Positions 10,610 to 22,700 are shown, counted from the stretch's first letter. The stretch is DNA of 64,000 bases from Phoenix dactylifera (GCF_009389715.1 NW_024068001.1:62001-126000), one strand, 5' to 3'. A program made the numbers and translations. Notes: generated by a model from the letters alone, not told the origin.

Positions 10610-12397
10610 CTAATGAGTTAGGATGGTCTCTACTTGGGCCTACTTGAGCCATATGTACTCAATTTCGGCCTCTTGATTATTCTAATCGGAACAATTTGTC
10701 AAATATGCCAATCTAAAATTGTTTGGGAATATTAGACATAATATGAATACTTGCCGATCAAAAATTGCTTGGCTTGCCTTTCTGCCCCTGCATGACAAAA
10801 AATATTAATCATCTTCTCGTTCATTGTCGAATGCTTGCTTGCCGATTCAAAGCACAACTGACTTTATAAAAGCAATAAATCTTCATCAAGAAGGCACTTT
10901 AAGCTTTAGACAAACATGGAGGATAAGGGTTATAAAAGGTGTTATGCACCTGTGTTTTCCACTTTTGATGTACTTTTGTTAACCAAAACTGCAAGTTTGG
11001 GGGTAGGATGTTAATATCCTTTAGACACGGTTTATGAGGTTATGTATGGTGTTTTAAGATTACCATTGCTTGCAAATAGTTATAAATAACTGATTCAATC
11101 GGAGAGAAAGAAGATTTTTTTCAACCCATTCAACTCGAATCTCTCAAAAAAAAATTAGAAGAAGGTGGAAGGAATTGCGAAAGTAGATTCAAGTCCTTTT
11201 TTCTTTCATTGATCATCCACACCCTAAAACTGAGATGTATAGCTCCTATTTATAATACTAGCGAGGATCATCCTTTTCACAATTGGAATTAGATTCCTCT
11301 ACTATTTCAAATGGGACCAAGTATCCTACAATAAATATGACTAATAGAAAAATTCTCGAAAAAGTTAAAATTTAAAAGTATTTAAAAAAAAGCTAAAATT
11401 TTTGAGGATGTACATCTCAACTTTTACATCAACTTTGCTTTTTGTCACTCCACTTAATTTTTCTCGGATAGAGAGCTACGTCGGTAAAAGTTTTACCCAA
11501 AAAGAAATCTTTCGGTTTGATTGGTTCATTTTGGGGCCGATGGAATTTCAACCCGATTCAACATATAATTATAGATCTCAAAAAGCTATCCAATTTCAAA
11601 AAAAAAATAGTCTCAATCGGGCATCGTATGATATAACCTTCGAAAGTTTGACCTACGACTCGGCTTCCTAATATGATGGATCTCGCTCCCAAACCCTATA
11701 CATACCTGCTCGTAATGGTCAAAGTGGTACATATCGAGTCTGAGAATCCTCCTGGATCAATATTTATTATCAAATAAAAAAGTTGTAAATGTTGCAAACA
11801 AGGCTATGCTTGAGTAGCGGCAAACGACTTCTAGAGGAAGAAGCTTTCAATTTCGAATCTTGGGAGGGTTTTCCAACGACAGAAAGGGCCTTGCACTCTA
11901 TTTTGGGAAGCACTCCAGCTTCCAACTTTTCAAATTAAATTGGATTAAACCTAACCTATATTGATTAACATTTATAGAGTGATTTAAACATTTATGTCTG
12001 AAAAAATCCTTCATATCTGGGCTTTCAAAAATGTACCTGATGGAGGTTATTGTATGTAGACTAATATCAGCAACGCTAGATTTCTTGTTTACGAATAATA
12101 CATGTTTAGGTAAATCCTAATAATCATGTCTATGACCTGTTCAGCAAATTTGAAAAGTGGATCTTATGTCCAAAATTCAATGGTGGCAAGAACTCCCAAT
12201 GCTGCTCAAAATTTAACAGAAGATTTCTTCTTTTAAACTGTGTAATGTAATTATTTGGAACAATACGACCATGTAAAACTTTAACTACTCTAGTCAAAGT
12301 CATCAGACAATTTCAGTAATAATAAAACTTAGACATATCCGTTCCCTATAGCTCTAGCATCTGGGCATATACAACTTTTATGTAAATAGATTCTCTT
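10610..12397. other. AT-rich sequence between the two LTR insertions, no gene seen
   Basis: No MADS-box exon or other coding similarity on either strand. At ~10990-11010 the text AAGTTTGGGGGTAGGATGTT resembles a Gypsy polypurine tract followed by an LTR start, so part of this interval may be a further decayed retroelement. I could not place a matching end. The open frame at 11402-11671 has no recognisable domain. If the AGL11-like gene is intact, this is first-intron sequence. Confidence 0.4.
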
Positions 12398-13360
12398 TGA
12401 TGGGGGGGGGGGGGGGGGGGGGGACGGATCGTCCAGCCCATAACAAAAGGGCCACCCAATTTTAGCCCAACAGACACCAACACCGACGAAGACGTGTCCT
12501 CGATTCGGCCCAGAATCAGCCCGACCTCGGACACCGCGAAAGCTCCTTCAACTTCGGATATTCGCCGATGCGCCCCGGCTAAGTTCGGGGCGCCTTCTTG
12601 TTCGTTGACGTGCCCCGGCCAAGTTCGAGGCGCTCTTCTTATTCGCCGACGCGCCCCGGCCAAGTTCGGGGCGCCCTCCTTATTCGCCGACGCGCCCCTA
12701 ACCGAGCTCGAGGTGCCCTTTCCAATTGCGCGCCTCGACTGAGCTCGGGACACCCTCTCCAATAAACGCTCCGACCCCTGAGCTCGAGGCACTTCGCCAG
12801 GCACACTTCAGCACCTGTCAAGCTGACCTCGCCAAATGCATGATGTGACCTCTCAACGAGTTCGGCCTTATTGATGGCCGCACCCATGTGTGTGCCCACG
12901 CCCTCCTACGTAGCCGTACATCATGGCGCCACTACGCCACGCTTTGTTAGCTGGCCCACAGCAGTCCAAGGACAGCGCCATGCTACTCCAACCATACCTT
13001 GCTACGACTGTCAACGCCTTACCATTTCCAAGAACGGACTCCACCGCGCGCCACAAGCAAGCTTTGGCTGCGCGCCACTCCCTCTCATGATGGGAACGGG
13101 CCATACCTCCGTTACTTGAGTACCCCTACCGGGACTATAAAAACCTCCGACAGGTAATATTAGGGGGGATTTTTGGCTGGACCTTCTAAGCTCCATTCTA
13201 ACTTGATTGTCGGAGGGCTTTTACCAGAAACATCGGTGAGGCTTTGTGCAAGTACACCATCGGCCGTGAGAGGTGGTCCCCTTTTGTCTTCCTTCACACT
13301 CCGGTAGCTCCCCCGACTCTTCCGACGTGGTCACCCTCGGGCCAGATTTGAACCACAACA
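12398..13360 (+). mobile_element. Solo LTR of the same Gypsy family (963 bp), TSD CTCTT
   Basis: Begins TGATGGGG at 12398 and ends CCACAACA at 13360. It is flanked by a perfect 5-bp duplication, CTCTT, at 12393-12397 and 13361-13365. It is the inverse of 9780-10609, so this copy is in plus orientation. No internal region is attached, making it a solo LTR. It is longer than its relative mainly because of a ~45-bp unit (CGCCGACGCGCCCCGGCCAA type) repeated about four times at 12560-12740. A run of 22 G residues at 12402-12423 replaces the 6-G tract of the other copies. Open frames here are not genes. Confidence 0.9.
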
Positions 13361-13365
13361 CTCTT

Positions 13366-13943
13366 AGTGTTATGCAGGGCGTAATGTCCAATAGTGCAAA
13401 GGTTTTCTTCCCCATTATGACATGCACATGAAAGAAACTTCATGTTTCAGTCAGTTATATGTACAAATATACTTACATCAATAAACGAAGTTGTTTTTAA
13501 AATAAAAAGAGTAAAATTAATGTAGTGATAAGATAATCACAATTAGAGAGCAACATTATGAAATTGTATATCAGATTTTATTGCATAGAATTGTAATCCA
13601 CAAAATAGTAACCCTCTAAGAAACATTTACTCAGGCCTGTTATCGAGAAAGTGATGTTGTTTTAGTGGTGTGTCGGCACAAAGATGTTTTAAGTAATTTG
13701 AAAAGTTTGGGTGCCTAAAGATTCCTTATCCTTAATCACCTATTATGGTTTGTTGGCCTTTCTCCTCTAGGTTTCTTTGGTTATATCATTTATCACCTCT
13801 AACTTCATCATATGATACTTACTAAAAGCATTGGCTGCATAAAAATTTGCATAATAAGTGATGTTTTATTTAATTTTTCAGTTGAATTGTGTTACACAGA
13901 GAATTCTTTGTTACATGTGGGTTAAAAGTATATGCTTTTTCAG
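13366..13943. other. Intronic sequence before AGL11-like exon 2
   Basis: AT-rich, non-repetitive by eye, with no coding exon. It ends in a polypyrimidine-like stretch TATGCTTTTTCAG, the acceptor of the first visible exon of the MADS-box gene. Confidence 0.5.
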
Positions 13944-16900
13944 CATAAAATCAACCATTGAGAGATACAAGAAGGCATGTGCTGATACTTCAAATTCAGG
14001 TTCTCTTGTAGAGGTTAATTCTCAAGTAAGCAAAATTTTTCCCCTTCTGATCTTATTTTTATCAATTCTTCTGCACCGTTATATGTTAACCGCTTTGCAT
14101 CATAGAATTGGTAGGTGAGTTTGCCCATCTTCTGCATCAAGAAACAGCATTATCATTGGTAGACATTAATGTTTATAATTCTCTATTTTTTTCATCTTCA
14201 AATCTCTTCGTCAAATATCTTCAATTATATATCAAAATAACATGTTCATATCTATTTCTCTTTGATGGATTTGTCATCTTAGATAAGATTATTGGAATTG
14301 AACCAACAAACTTATCATATACGTATTTAATTTTCGATGTTTTTAAGAATAAATTATAGACAAAGTATGAGATGGCCTTGGTGGTTCACAAAGATTATAA
14401 GCAATGTTGTAACTATAACTTACGACTGATAAGAGTCCAGTTACGTTGGCTGATTTTTCACTCGGCAATTAGAACGCACTACTTTGTAGATTCTAGTTGA
14501 TGTTTTGTTTGTGAGCAATGTGATATACTATATGACCTTATGGTTGCAAATATCCTTGATAACCATTCAATTAAGGTTCATATAAAACTTGTATTGAAAG
14601 TTGTGTATAAGGTGCATAGATGCCTATATTTTGGTGGAGGCATTATAAGGATCATAGTTTGTAAGAATACGGAAAGCTTGGTCCCTTCTGCAAATAGTCG
14701 AAGCCTTAACAAAAAAACCAAAGTGTAAAATAAGATTATATTTCAATGATTCTTTGTGACACATCACTTCACAAATAATTGCTTTCATGGGGTATTAACA
14801 GTCTAGTATGATGAACCTTAACTAAGGTAGATGGGAATGAGGGCTAGGGAGTTAAAATTTAGGATAAATTGGGCAAAGATAGGCATGATCTAAGGTTTTG
14901 GTTAAAATTGAAAGGTGAGGATGAGGTAGGTGGGGGAATCCTTGTTTCTTAGGCAGGAAGAGCTTACCAGGTCTAATAGAAAAAACTAGGGGGGTGCCTG
15001 TGCATGCCTACAGCCTGTTATGGATGTATCAACATCACGAAATGCATACTAGAGAACATAAAAATATTGGTATCATTGGTGAGATAAAATTTATGAGGGA
15101 AAAAAAAATTGAGGTCATGGCCTTGTAAAAAAAAAAGATGGTAGGACAAGGTTAAAATTTCAGTTTGCAGACAGCCTTGTTCTGATCTTGTATTTACTGC
15201 TAAACTGCAATGGCTGATGACAAGCATGCTTTATTAAAAGAAAATGTAAGATATGAAGGATGATGTAGAACTCTTCAGATATTGGTTATGTTATTGACCA
15301 ACAAAAAAGAAATTCTACTGAACTAACAAACAATAGAAAAAAGAAAAGAAATTCTACTGAAAGGTGTCATAATATCCATGAGATTATATATATTGTTCAC
15401 ACAAAGTTAACAAGCTGAATTCCTAGTTCCCTACCCGGGCCAGCAGCAGTCTGAAATCCATCGATCTCAACAAAAAATCTTGTTATTATGTTGTGATTGA
15501 CAAAAATATCCATTTATGGCTTCATAATTTGGTTCTTGTTTTCTTATTATTCAATTACCCCTATTGGATTTTTCTTTTAATCCTTAGACTATGAAGGACA
15601 TGCCACCACGGTTTGAATCCAGGATCTCCCTGCAGTGCAAACATTAGGAGAGCGGTGCCAACCGATGGATCCAAGTCTTGTTGGCTGAGATGTGGCATTA
15701 TAAATGCAAGAAATGCAACTATCTCTGGGCAGTCATCAACAGTATATTTGTGTTAGCTGTTGGAATCTATACCCCTTGTTTTTGTTTGGCATTAGGAGGT
15801 TCCTTGCAGCTTAACATCATATGGATGGCAAGTTCGATGATTTTCTTGCATTGCATCAAGCTCTTTAATTGAAGTTTGTGCTTTTAAGAAGCTAATAGTC
15901 CTTGTATCATCGAAGAAGATAGTAGATAGCTAGAGATAAATTAATGATGTAAATCAATGAATTGCAACATTGGAAATCAATAGCAGTTCACCCACATGCC
16001 TAGTTTTAAAATAAAGAGAAATGTCAACATTCAAGTTGGAAAATTTAGAGACGAACTAAGCAGAATACTGATTCCTAATTCTCTCCTACTTTCATCTCAG
16101 AATACTGACTAATAATTCAGGTAAATATTTCCTTTATACTATATAGTCCCAGAAGAAACTAAACAAGGCATGGCTAGAGGTTTGCATGTCTACTATTTCT
16201 TATGATTTCTAGTTGCACTTCATTACAAGTACGCAAGAAAGAGAAATGAGTACATAAACACTAGCAATCCTTCTTCTTGAACAATGACCAACTTTTATAT
16301 AAAAAAAATGAAATGACTTTTAAGGTTCATCTGACTTTCTGTCCTTGGCAATGTGAATGCAGCAATATTATCAGCAAGAATCAGCAAAACTGCGCCACCA
16401 GATCCAGATATTACAAAATGCAAATCGGTAAGCACATTATCTTATAACCAATTTGAGTTATATATAAGTGGGAAAAAAACTCCCCTGTTTTCTAAAGTGG
16501 AAGAAGAAAATCTCTGTCTAAACTAACGAGTGAATAAAAATAAGGTTGTTTCTAAGCAGTCGAGATGATATGGCACACGACTGCTAATTGTACACTAATT
16601 TTTCTAGGCACTTAATGGGTGATTCTCTGGGTTCTTTGACCGTGAAGGAGCTTAAGCAACTTGAAAATCGACTTGAAAGAGGCATCACAAGGATCAGATC
16701 GAAGAAGGTATTCTACATAAGATATGTTGGACCTTTCCATTCAGAAAGTATAAAGAGTATCTATAAGGAATCCATCTAAGCAACCAAAGCATGCATAATG
16801 ATGCTATTAAACTATCAGTCAATTTGTTTGTGCATCGGTCGCGCAATTCTTTGAGTTATTCTGCAATCAGAAAACATTAAATTTGTTTAGAAAGATTACA

Positions 16901-18123
16901 TGTGTATTTATGTCTTCTCATATATTGGTCCTAACTGATCTTGTTGAATCTTACCAGCATGAGCTGTTGTTTGCAGAAATTGAGTACATGCAAAAGAGGG
17001 TAAAACTCTATACTCATCACTTCCCCATAAAAGATGGCTGTTTTCTTTTGTTTTCAGCTGTTCCCTCCTGAGTAATTTTCTTCTTTTGTTACTTCAGGAA
17101 GTGGAGCTTCAAAATGATAATATGTATCTTAGAGCTAAGGTAAGAGCAAAGGGAAGCCTTTTCTAAACGGAATGAACACAAGATTTTACATTAGCATTTG
17201 CTTTATCTTATCTAAATAAAAGAAGGGTTTAAACAAGCCTGAGATAAATGAACATTTATCTTTTTTCTTTTACATGCATGATATTCAATGCAATACTTCA
17301 CTTTTATGTTTGAATCAATACTGACAGACAATGGCACATGAATTTGACTTCTTCTAATCAATTAACATAACACTTCGGTATGGCCTCAACCGCACAGCCA
17401 AAAAAAACAATAAAAGAAAACAGCTGAAAGTGTAAAAGTTATGAATGAGATAGCAGAGGATTTCATACTTTTTCTCTGAATGAACTTGAGTTCTTCCAGC
17501 CATTAGCTGTTGCTTCACCAAACGCGGTGATCAATGTTCATGCTAGATGGTCAAGCACCCAAGGCATCATCCTATCTTGACTGGTGCAAGAACTGACTTC
17601 ACTACTTTCCGGTCTTCAGCATGAAGTCATTATTGAAATATTGGAGCCTTAAGGAAAGTGTATGTTTTCTTCAGATAGTTCCAAGGATCCACAGAAATTT
17701 TTTCTTTTCCAGTTTTCAGATCATGGAGAGTGTTCTAAGTAGAAGGCATAAGTAAGTAGAAGGCATAAGTAGTAATAAGTGATCTTCTATAGCCCTCAAA
17801 TCTAACTATTTTGCTGTTTTATGAGCAAAAGCTAAAGTGAAGCCCTCTGAATCTTGTTAAGAGCATTAAACTCCAAGCATTGTTCACACTCCAAAAATTT
17901 AGCCCTTTTTCTAATCCTCTAATCTCTTCAGATTGCAGAGAATGAGCGAGCACAGCAACTAAGCATCATGCAAGCAGGACCTGAGTTCGATGCTCTTCCG
18001 GCATTTGATTCTAGGAACTACTACCATGTCAATATGTTGGAGGCAGAGCCCCACTACTCACACCAACAAGATCAGACAGCCCTTCATCTTGGGTATGAAG
18101 CAAAAGCTGATCCAGCAGCATAA
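13944..18123 (+). CDS. AGL11: AGAMOUS/SEEDSTICK-type MADS-box transcription factor, exons 2-7 (5' partial)
   Basis: Exons: 13944-14025, 16363-16427, 16608-16707, 16958-16999, 17098-17139, 17932-18123, with matching phases and GT-AG borders. Together they encode the I region ([17 protein letters not shown]), the K domain ([66 protein letters not shown]) and a C terminus with TALHLGYE resembling the AG-motif region. The 100/42/42-nt exon pattern is the standard MIKC arrangement. Such proteins bind CArG boxes as dimers and quartets in the nucleus and specify ovule, seed or carpel identity. The D-lineage (AGL11/STK) fit is better than C-lineage, but that is from recalled motifs. In oil palm the STK homologue is the SHELL gene; identity with it is not shown here. 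The MADS-box exon is absent from the window, so the gene either begins left of base 1 or is broken. Confidence 0.85.
15570..15690 (-). repeat. Possible tRNA-derived SINE in intron 2 of the MADS-box gene
   Basis: On the minus strand a pol III A-box-like segment (GGATCCATCGGTTGGCACC) lies ~45 bp before a B-box-like GGATTCAAACC, followed by an A-rich segment (GGATTAAAAGAAAAATCC). The spacing suits a tRNA-derived SINE head. No target-site duplication was found, so the limits are approximate. Confidence 0.4.
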
Positions 18124-19000
18124 AAAAATACTAAACTGTGTTCCTGGCTAATGATGCTGTGTGTTTTGATCATATGATCGTCACTTAAGACTACCTATGG
18201 AGGGGTATCAGAACAGTCTTTTGGTAAACTGTCTTTGATGAAATCATATTTCATGACTTTCATCGCATGAGTTGATTGAATTACCATTATCAACCATATT
18301 AAATGCATCTTCTTGCCAAGCCACTGAGCCTTGGCAATGGCAAGAGGGTGTCCGTAAGGCAAGAGGGTGTCCATGGAGAGTATGCCCAGGACTGCGTCCG
18401 CGAAATGCACAGACTGAAGGGCAAAAGTCCCAGCACGTCAGATGAGCAATATAAGACACCCCAAGAAGTAGATAGAAATTGCATTGCCCTGAAGATGAAT
18501 GGGAAAAAAAAAAAAATCCAAACAGTAAAGGAACAAGCAGAGATAGAAAACAATCTTGTTCTGCAATTTAATAATTAGAGTACACACACAGTCATCTCTC
18601 AAAAGATATCTGCATAATACGCAATGAATCTATAGACATAAACTTCGAAGTAAGAAAACAGATACATGGATATGAATACATGGGCATGTTCTTCACGAAA
18701 GATGACCAAACAGGGGATCCAAACGATAAAAGCTTCAATGTGACAAATGAAAAATATGGAAAACTAAATATATGGAACAAGAAACTGTCATCAGCATATG
18801 AATCTGTTTTGTATGAATGACGGATTGCTTTATGAATCCACCTTCCTGTAACGAAGAGAATGCAACCAAGGTGTCCAAGCCACCAAACAAATGACTGTTT
18901 GACTTGTGGAAAAACTTTTGGTAGTATCAAGATTGCCCATATTGGCGCATTAATATCACTGATTCAGGAAAAATAGCAGAATCAAACATATATTTATGGT
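18124..19000. other. 3' flank of the AGL11-like gene, no gene seen
   Basis: Presumed 3' UTR followed by AT-rich intergenic sequence. Several open frames exist on both strands (for example 18299-18553 minus), but none has a domain, a splice context or coding-like composition. Confidence 0.4.
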
Positions 19001-19180
19001 CCGAAGGTGCCAAGTTACTGAGTTGGTAAATCTCTGTGTCTGTGCTAGAGACATAGGTCCAAACCCTGGCTTCACTAGGGTTTCAGGGGTTAGTCGTATC
19101 TGGTGGAGAGTTTAACCCCCTGTCGGCCTTCTTCTACCCTACACCCTACCCCACAGACACACACACAAAAATGATCATGT
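19000..19180 (+). repeat. Probable SINE
   Basis: A pol III-type head is visible. TTACTGAGTTGGTAAATC (A-box-like) is followed ~30 bp later by AGGTCCAAACCC (B-box-like), a GC-richer body and a terminal (CA)n/A stretch, CACACACACAAAAA, at ~19159-19172. This layout is that of a tRNA-type plant SINE. I found no clear target-site duplication. Confidence 0.5.
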
Positions 19181-19539
19181 AAATTAATAGTGACAACAAA
19201 AAACTGTTAAGTTATCCTGAGTGACAAACAAAGGAAAGTTACTATGCATTTTGTTCGCAAGCAGTAAAAACTAAGAGCAGATTGGTGGAAAGCTTATTAG
19301 CTATAAATATGGATATAGCTCTCACAAATTTTTAGCATTAGTAACAGTCCAGTTACAAAAAATATGAGTGGAGTTTTTTTTCTGTTGTTGGTCAGTCATT
19401 AAAAAAAGGGCTCAAACTACAAAATTACAAATTGAAGTCAACTGAAAATGAATGAACATACATAACTTCAACGAAGCTTGAATCAGGACACATCATCTGC
19501 TTCTATCTTCACCAGTAATACTTGCAAGAACAGGTTCTG

Positions 19540-21001
19540 TCCCTGAAATTGTCGAACTGGTTCCAATCGGCCCAACAATTATCTCCCTCTGAAGTAACTT
19601 AGCTATAAATTTCATTGTTTCATGGCAATCGCTATACACTCTAAGGTTGTTCACCACTCAAATCGGGTTCTTTCCCCTTGTAGTCATAAGCCCGAAAGCA
19701 ATTGCAATATTCTCAGTGTGATACAAAACCACATTCTCCTTCTCCTCATCCTCTATTTCGTAAAGTGCAGAATCTGCACTAGGCTGATACCCAGACTTCC
19801 TCAATTCCATTTCAAGCTCAACCAGAAAAGCATTTATCTGTTCAAACTGCAGGTACAAGGTATCACCAACCACAAACTCATGAACATGTTATTCACCTAG
19901 ATAGAACTACATCCATGTACTTTTCGCACACCTCTTTCAATCATAATCTGCCTAACATCTCTCCACATGATCCCAGTGCTTTGACGATGCATATAAATTT
20001 GACAGAAATACATAATTAGCACCATCATTAGGATCTAACTCTAGTAGATAAGCACAAGCAGACAACAAGCTCAACATGGTGGTCACAGCAGGCCTCTTCT
20101 TCTCTACTTGCATCATCAAAACCACCATACTGAACTCCCTATGATGAAGTAGCCTGAGATCATCATATGCCACATCACCGACTTCTTCGCCAACCCCATC
20201 CTATCGAACAACTTGCATTCCATCTCCAGCTGCCCCAACTGGATGCCCGTGAAATATTCACATGCAGCACAAATATCATACTGCTTGCTATAGCAAGAAA
20301 CTGAGCACGGGTCTCGACATACTCTTTCTGTTCTCTTCGTCGGGCTAAGAATTCAAATTCATTCAAAATTAAATTATAAACACAACGATTAGCTCGTGCA
20401 GTGTTCCCTAATCCATGGGCCGAGTTCAATACTATTTGTAACAATCCAGTATCTCACCTAAAATGGCTAGCTGAAAGATATTATTTGGGTTCCTTGATTC
20501 TGTATAAGTACCCAATATCTATTGAGCGAATAATTGGACTAAACACATGCCTGCACGGGTCTGACAATTGCAACTATTGGCAATAACATCTCTCTCAGGC
20601 ATTTCTACAAACAGTTGCTCTGCAGCATTCAAGCAGCCTGTCTTAGAGCATAAATTCGAATAACCAGCGAGCAAGAACCGATCGGGAGCGTGGGCGAGTT
20701 TGATGATTTGGCAATGGAGGGCTGCAGCGGCATCGGAGGCGTTGGGGAGAGAGGGGAGGGGGAGGTGGAGGACTGGGCGGAGGATCAGAAGAGGTGGTTC
20801 CATAAAGAGAGTTGGTGGAGTTTGGGGAGGAGGCGTGGGTTGGGTCTGGGAGCAGCAAGAGATGAAGCCGAAAAGGAGGTTGGCGTCGGCGCGGAGGTCG
20901 GGATTTGTGAGGATCTGGGGCATGGATTTGTCGGAGATTTTTGAGGGATTTGGGGGATTCATTCCAGCACAAGACTTCATCAAGCAATGAAATGCATGCA
21001 C
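19540..21001 (-). pseudogene. PPR-DYW protein pseudogene (organelle RNA-editing type)
   Basis: Minus-strand pieces of a PLS-class PPR protein lie in order but in different frames. The N-terminal part (from 21001) includes LHCQIIKLAHAPDRFLLAGY and NAAEQLFVEMPERDVIA. An E-domain piece has YLLELDPNDGANYVFLSNLY (~19990-20050). A DYW-type piece has ALYEIEDEEKENVVLYHTEN and then, after a frameshift at ~19660, NNLRVYSDCHETMKFIAKLL. The family binds organellar RNA, and the DYW domain is a cytidine deaminase. Here most PPR repeats are missing, stops and frameshifts separate the blocks, and the terminal DYW tripeptide is not found. It is a truncated, non-functional copy. Confidence 0.8.
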
Positions 21002-21384
21002 TTTGGTCTTTGCAAAGAATCATGTCCATCCGGTGTGATGATATATGTATGGCAGGATTTAATCCGGGCCAAAAATTGACATGGGGCTAGCTTGAGCCTG
21101 TGCTGAAATGATTGGGTTTGATCTAGCTCCCATCAGACCGTGTCATGTGCAGGCCCAAGCTGCAACCATCAAGGGCAAAGGACAGGAAAGTGATCAAGTT
21201 AAATTAGCTAGATTTGGGTCAAGCAAATTAAGATTTCTGGTACCAATTTACTTAAATCATTTTTATATGTCACTACTCCTTTATCTCTATTTCGCATTAT
21301 TAGATATGTTGTGATTTTAATCTAGTATCTATCGCAGCACTAAAGATTTTTTTTTAGCAAAGGGGATGGTAGATCCATCTACTT

Positions 21385-21810
21385 TTTTTTTTTTTTAGGC
21401 GAACCGGCATCTCACTACATGCCGTGAGTACGTCCAGAATAATCAGAAGACAAAATACACTTAAATGCCACCAACACATGCTCCAGGACATCTCATGCGA
21501 CGATCTAGAATGATGTGCTGCAAAGGAGGCGACCCAGTCCGCCGCACTATTCGCCTTCCGAAAAATATGTGGGACTCGGAATAAGTCAAACTGCCCACAA
21601 GATAACAAATATCATAAACTAGAGGGTGCAAGTCTGTCCTGGTACGTCCGTTCCGAATCCAGTCGACCACTGTAGCCGAATTACCCTCAAAAAGGACCCG
21701 TCCAGCACCTAGATGCACTCTGGCCTGAACGAGGCCCTTCCACGCCGCACGCAGCTCCGCCACTAAGATAAACTTATCAAAAATACGCCATCCTCCAGCT
21801 GCAATCAGCC
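21385..21810 (-). mobile_element. 5'-truncated LINE with poly(A) and 13-bp TSD
   Basis: GATCCATCTACTT is duplicated at 21372-21384 and 21811-21823. Next to the left copy is a T tract (21383-21396), which is the poly(A) tail of a minus-strand insertion. The body encodes the C-terminal RNase H-like domain (PF13456 type) of plant non-LTR elements: ELRAAWKGLVQAR, then, in another frame, VPHIFRKANSAADWVASFAA. Everything upstream is lost by 5' truncation, so it is a dead copy. Confidence 0.9.
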
Positions 21811-21824
21811 GATCCATCTACTTC

Positions 21825-22485
21825 ATTTCACTATTCTATACTTGGTATGATGGTATGGTGCCCCATGCAATACACTAGCCCAGCTTCATCATGGCCATCT
21901 CGCGATAAACAAATAGCAGTGATTATAGAGCAAAACTACGTTTCAAACTCAATTCATGTTGGATGGGATTCAAGGAAATCAAAAATATAGCATACTTAAT
22001 GTATATTATGACTGAGTCAAGTTGGATTCTAGATGGAAAAACTTTTAATAGACTTAATCCAAACTTAACAATTGAATGGATTTATCTTTGGACCAATACC
22101 TGACAGATAGTTCAGATCAGCCACATATTTACAGGTATCACAACAAAAATCTATCCCAACTCTTGTAACTGGAGTGGTAAATCTAATTATTGTCTCTATC
22201 ATGTTAAGTTATTAACCCAATAGATCATATTAAAATTAACAACAGTCACACCTTCCACCTCCCTTCAAATCAAAAGGATGGAAAACCCACCATGTACCGG
22301 CAGTTCCCTCAAGCTGATGCTCTCTCGCTCGCCAGTAACATTTGGTCCATATTACAACAAACAATAATTTTGTAATCTTTGTAGGCTAACTTTAATTCTT
22401 ACTCCAAGTTTTAAAAAAAAATTTAATTTCTGATCCCTAGTAGCTATACATGGACGCTTATTCTCTAATATATATGTAGTTACTT
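21825..22485. other. Intergenic AT-rich sequence, no gene seen
   Basis: No exon, RNA gene or repeat recognised between the LINE and the TRIM remnant. Confidence 0.4.
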
Positions 22486-22700
22486 TGAAGGCCTGTATGG
22501 GTGTGTGTTTAGTTCCATATCCTTCATTCTCCAAAGGGATCTTGAATACCTATATAAGACTAAGAAATCCAAAAACTTTGGCTAGTTTTTTTGAGCGAGG
22601 TCTTCGATTGTGACATGGTATCAGAGCAAACTTAGCTCATAGTCTTTATAGACGAGGACATCAAGACTTGAATAGAGGGAGTATATAAGGACCACGACAA
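22486..22700 (+). mobile_element. TRIM retrotransposon remnant with initiator-tRNA-Met PBS
   Basis: A ~130-bp LTR (22486-22615, ending TTGTGACA) is followed at once by TGGTATCAGAGC (22616-22627), the classical primer-binding site complementary to initiator tRNA-Met. About 60 bp of interior then leads to the start of a second LTR (TATAAGGACC at ~22684), which breaks off after ~15 bp. It belongs to the same family as the complete copy at 63200-63638, sharing GGGTGTGTGTTTAGT, CCTATATAAGACTA and GAGGACATCA-GACTTGAATAG. It has no coding capacity. It lies just beyond the 3' end of the NAC gene. Confidence 0.75.

Noticed and set aside
11402-11671. 89-codon open frame upstream of the MADS exons
   Set aside because: It does not resemble a MADS domain or any family I know, lies in AT-rich sequence and has no splice partner.
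20643-21029. Alternative frames over the PPR N-terminal segment
   Set aside because: The frame with recognisable PPR motifs is 20519-21001 minus. The others are compositional shadows.
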